A stretch of DNA of 64,000 nucleotides from Acheta domesticus (Eukaryota > Arthropoda > Insecta > Orthoptera > Gryllidae): positions 143,242,303 through 143,306,302 of the forward strand of contig JAHLJT010009436.1 in the NCBI GenBank assembly GCA_031308135.1, given 5' to 3'. Both the position numbers and the translations under genes were made by a program. Of the stretch, positions 61,254-64,000 are shown piece after piece (position 1 is the first letter of the stretch; every line of letters begins with the position of its first letter). The notes beneath the pieces were generated by a model. It was not told the origin of the DNA and did not search any database. It saw only the letters and a program-made list of their open reading frames with translations.

Positions 61254-64000
61254 ATACAATGAGCGCTGTGTATTTATTACACAATTAAGAGCATTGCAAT
61301 TTAAATGCAAAACATACCCTGGCATTTTTTCCACACTATGTACCAGGACCGCATTACAGTTTAATATCAAAAATTAAACCGAACGTAAAAAAATCTATAT
61401 ATTTTATTACAACCAAACGTCTGAAAGTGAGAAAAATGCAATCTCCTAAATGGTGATTCATAATTTAAAGTAAACATATGTTGAAGGCGTTTCAACCATG
61501 CAGTCCTTTGAAGTGCAATCGCAGAGCACACTGCCCTACACCGATGACGTGGCCAGGGGCGATAGAATTGGTATAGGACTGACCTTTTGATTGAAAAGTC
61601 ACCAATGCGCAGGGATGTATTATTCGAACCTTATATCGAAAAAAGTTATTTCTGATGATATTTAGGAGTACATTTACTGAATCCGTACACAATGTACGCA
61701 AGTTTTTAATAGTTAAGGAACAAAACAATATTTTCAAACATCTAGTATACGGAAACATCAACAAAATGACACTTTATTCTTCTCAATGAAGAAAACAATT
61801 CATCTTTGTTTTGAGTAATAGGGACATATTTGGCACTCGCCTAGCCTACGAGACCAACGCTTCTTCCTCCATTCCTAACAAGTACTTCTTATTTCAACTT
61901 AGAAGAAAATCCAGGATTTGGGCGCTCAACTACCTTGACAAGTAGGTGCGCAAGAATTACAACGTGCTTAATAACAAAGGAAACTATCCCACTACAAAGA
62001 ACGATATCCAAATTAAAGGACACAATCGACAGGAAACATTACATTCCTCTTTACTTCTCACCAATTCATTAAACCCTGCATCAAAACTGGAGCGTGTAAA
62101 GCCGGCAGGGCGTCAACCACCAGGCGCGCGTCGCGTGACGAGAAAGTAGGGAGGCGACGCGTCGAGCTGAGCCGAGCCGGCGTCAGCGATCGCCTACGCG
62201 CCGGCGTAATTGCAGCGGCGAACGTGAAGGAAAGCGCGAGGTTCTGCGTGGTTTTTTACTCCGCCACCGCCATCACCTCCGCCAAGGAGGCAAACCGGAC
62301 GCCGGAAACGCACCACCGGCTCGCTCTCCGTAGCCGCCCCGGCTACTCCCACTGGCGGCTCACTTCGCTACGTATTGGGGATACCCGAACGTGGACGAAA
62401 AAGGAAAGGGCCTCTCGGTCACGAACCGAGAAGCAGAACGTTCTTCTGAGTCGATTTGATTTGCGGTTCCAAGCAGCATTACTTCCATATTAGTTCCCAC
62501 ACCTTGTGGATTTCCTGTAACTGTTCCCTAGAGATAAACACTTCCTTCCTGGTTAGGATCAAAATTTCGATTTAGGTATGTGTGAGAACACTGAGCTTGT
62601 AAGATTCTCAAGATTTTAATTACAGCTATCGAATGTGTACCCTAACTCCGAATTCGGTAAACCACACATTTCTATTATCACAAACTTCAGTTCTCGTGCA
62701 CCTCTAAATTGATAAGAAAATCTATATCCTCCAACGCCCAACGCCCATTGTCACGATTTTTCGAACTAAGATTTTGAAATAATTAATCTCCCAAACTTTC
62801 ACTGAATGAAATCTTTCGAAGACTCGCGATAGATCTTTTACACATTTTGTTCAAGAAATCTATAACATTTTTCTAACAATTTTTTATCTTACAATAAAAA
62901 TTTGATCGAATCAATGCATATTAGAATTCCACTATTTCTAAATCATTGTTAACTAGTTGTAGGGGTTCAATGATTTCTAAAGCATCGTTCACAACAAAAA
63001 CTGTTAGAAGAATTCAATTACATATTTTTTTTTAATTGAACACGAAAACAATTCGCAGAGCATCTATTTGGCTGTCCGGGACACGCTGCCTCCTGTCAAA
63101 TCGATGAAGATTCCGATTGCGGAAGCCTACACTTACACTCTGAGTTCAATGCTCTGTGTCCGAAATGGTCTCCGGAAGGTCCTTCGCCCCAGGGGCCGTG
63201 GCGCCGCCAATTATGCGCAAGGAGAAAATGGCGCTTTTTTGCGGTCAGGACCGCCTTTGCTACTGGAATTACAACCTACTACGGGCCCCGTAGCCTTCGT
63301 AAAACTTACTGCTCTTGACTGTGACCACAGTCCAGAAATTATTTACATTGTAAAATTAATGCTGCGGGAGGACTACTCTTTCGAGTTGCTCATCTTCATC
63401 CTTCAACGTACACGCAAAGATGTTTATTATAAGGTACAATTCAAAAGAAACCTTCAGATTTTTTCTTCTGAAAATCAATTTCATATGCATACAACGAAAA
63501 TGTACTAACAAGAATTATATATTAAGCAGCATACAAATTCGCCACACCATATTGAGCAAAGTACAGAGTACGGTCTCTTTCGTAAACAAGCTCCAAGAGA
63601 ATTAAACAATATTTATCGACCTAGTTACATATATGGACGCTTGTAACAGCACTTTCAAAATATTCGTATGTGATGTTTATATTAATCGAACAAGGCAGAA
63701 ACAGCATCACACAAGGCATAAAACAAAATACTCGGCAAGTGAATTATTGAAGTCAATTAGATTTATCAGACTAGACACGCTGGAAAGAATAAGAAAAAAT
63801 CTCCTATATGGCCAGCCTCAAAATGTACTCATGTAAAATGTACTTTGTTGGTATATGTATTGCAAAACAGACCGTCTGCAGTCGCAATGGTGACTTTAAC
63901 GAGGGACTGGGCAACGGTGATTTTTTAATCAATCATATTGTACAAAAATGTATATTAATCATAAATAGAATACCCCTTTCATTCGTAGCAGGAAAGAGAA
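61254..64000. other. No gene recognised
   Basis: AT-rich apart from the CpG-rich patch at 62.1-62.35 kb. The longest frame (63068-63508) has no family pattern and no splice context. Confidence 0.55.
62090..62350. other. CpG-rich patch
   Basis: CpG-dense with GAGCTGAGCCGAGCCGG-like words. No exon signals recognised. Confidence 0.5.

Noticed and set aside
1..64000. CRISPR arrays, bacterial operons, integrated phage or rRNA genes
   Set aside because: No direct-repeat/spacer pattern, no clustered same-strand intact genes and no rRNA words. The splice structure and repeats are eukaryotic.

Overview
This window looks like nuclear DNA from an insect with a large, repeat-rich genome. I infer a hemimetabolous insect such as a cockroach, termite or other polyneopteran, from gene family and repeat style only. 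The evidence is GT-AG spliced exons of a cuticle-type chitin-binding protein, a 6.4 kb intron, tRNA-type SINEs, cut-and-paste DNA transposons (PIF/Harbinger, hAT-like, and a long-TIR element) and many AT-trinucleotide microsatellites. There are no bacterial operons, Shine-Dalgarno-led genes or rRNA. Most long open frames are chance frames in CpG-rich or simple-repeat DNA, and I left them out.

Protein genes. (1) Plus strand, 23361-30784: three exons joined in phase encode the C-terminal part of a single-domain peritrophin-A (CBM14) protein, very probably a CPAP1-type cuticular protein. The first exon, with the signal peptide, lies upstream and was not found. (2) Minus strand, 39980-39202: a terminal coding exon of an unrecognised coiled-coil protein with a Ser/Ala-rich stretch and a charged C-terminal helix. 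(3) Minus strand, 17572-17384: a candidate first exon with a signal peptide followed by a VTxxGRLRG-like stretch, as at the start of carboxylesterase/neuroligin-type proteins. This is tentative. The 23 kb and 39 kb genes run in opposite directions, with their 3' ends facing each other about 8.4 kb apart.

Mobile DNA. 42553-43679 is an internally deleted PIF/Harbinger element with 18-bp TIRs and TTA target duplications. It still holds the N-terminus of a HARBI1-like transposase and the C-terminus of its probable partner protein. 59305-61251 is a roughly 1.9 kb element with TIRs of about 470 bp. On its minus strand it encloses a two-exon remnant of a tyrosine-recombinase core-binding domain, plus a 61-bp-arm hairpin. 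35553-35766 is a full-length tRNA-derived SINE with a 12-bp target duplication, and 48690-48795 is the tail of a related copy. 16958-17127 is a short hAT-like MITE. 3310-3590 is a foldback element. 43830-45000 is a degenerate tandem array with a period of about 270-300 bp.

Background. Between these features the DNA is AT-rich non-coding sequence. It is broken every 2-3 kb by 150-400 bp patches that are very GC- and CpG-rich and mostly show no recognisable coding content. Simple repeats include AAT arrays (three loci plus a palindromic one), a roughly 280-bp GA-rich tract at 41.7 kb and a GAGC-type tract at 6.5 kb.

The most unusual object is the long-TIR element with the recombinase remnant. 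The recurrent CpG-rich patches are the second signal worth checking.
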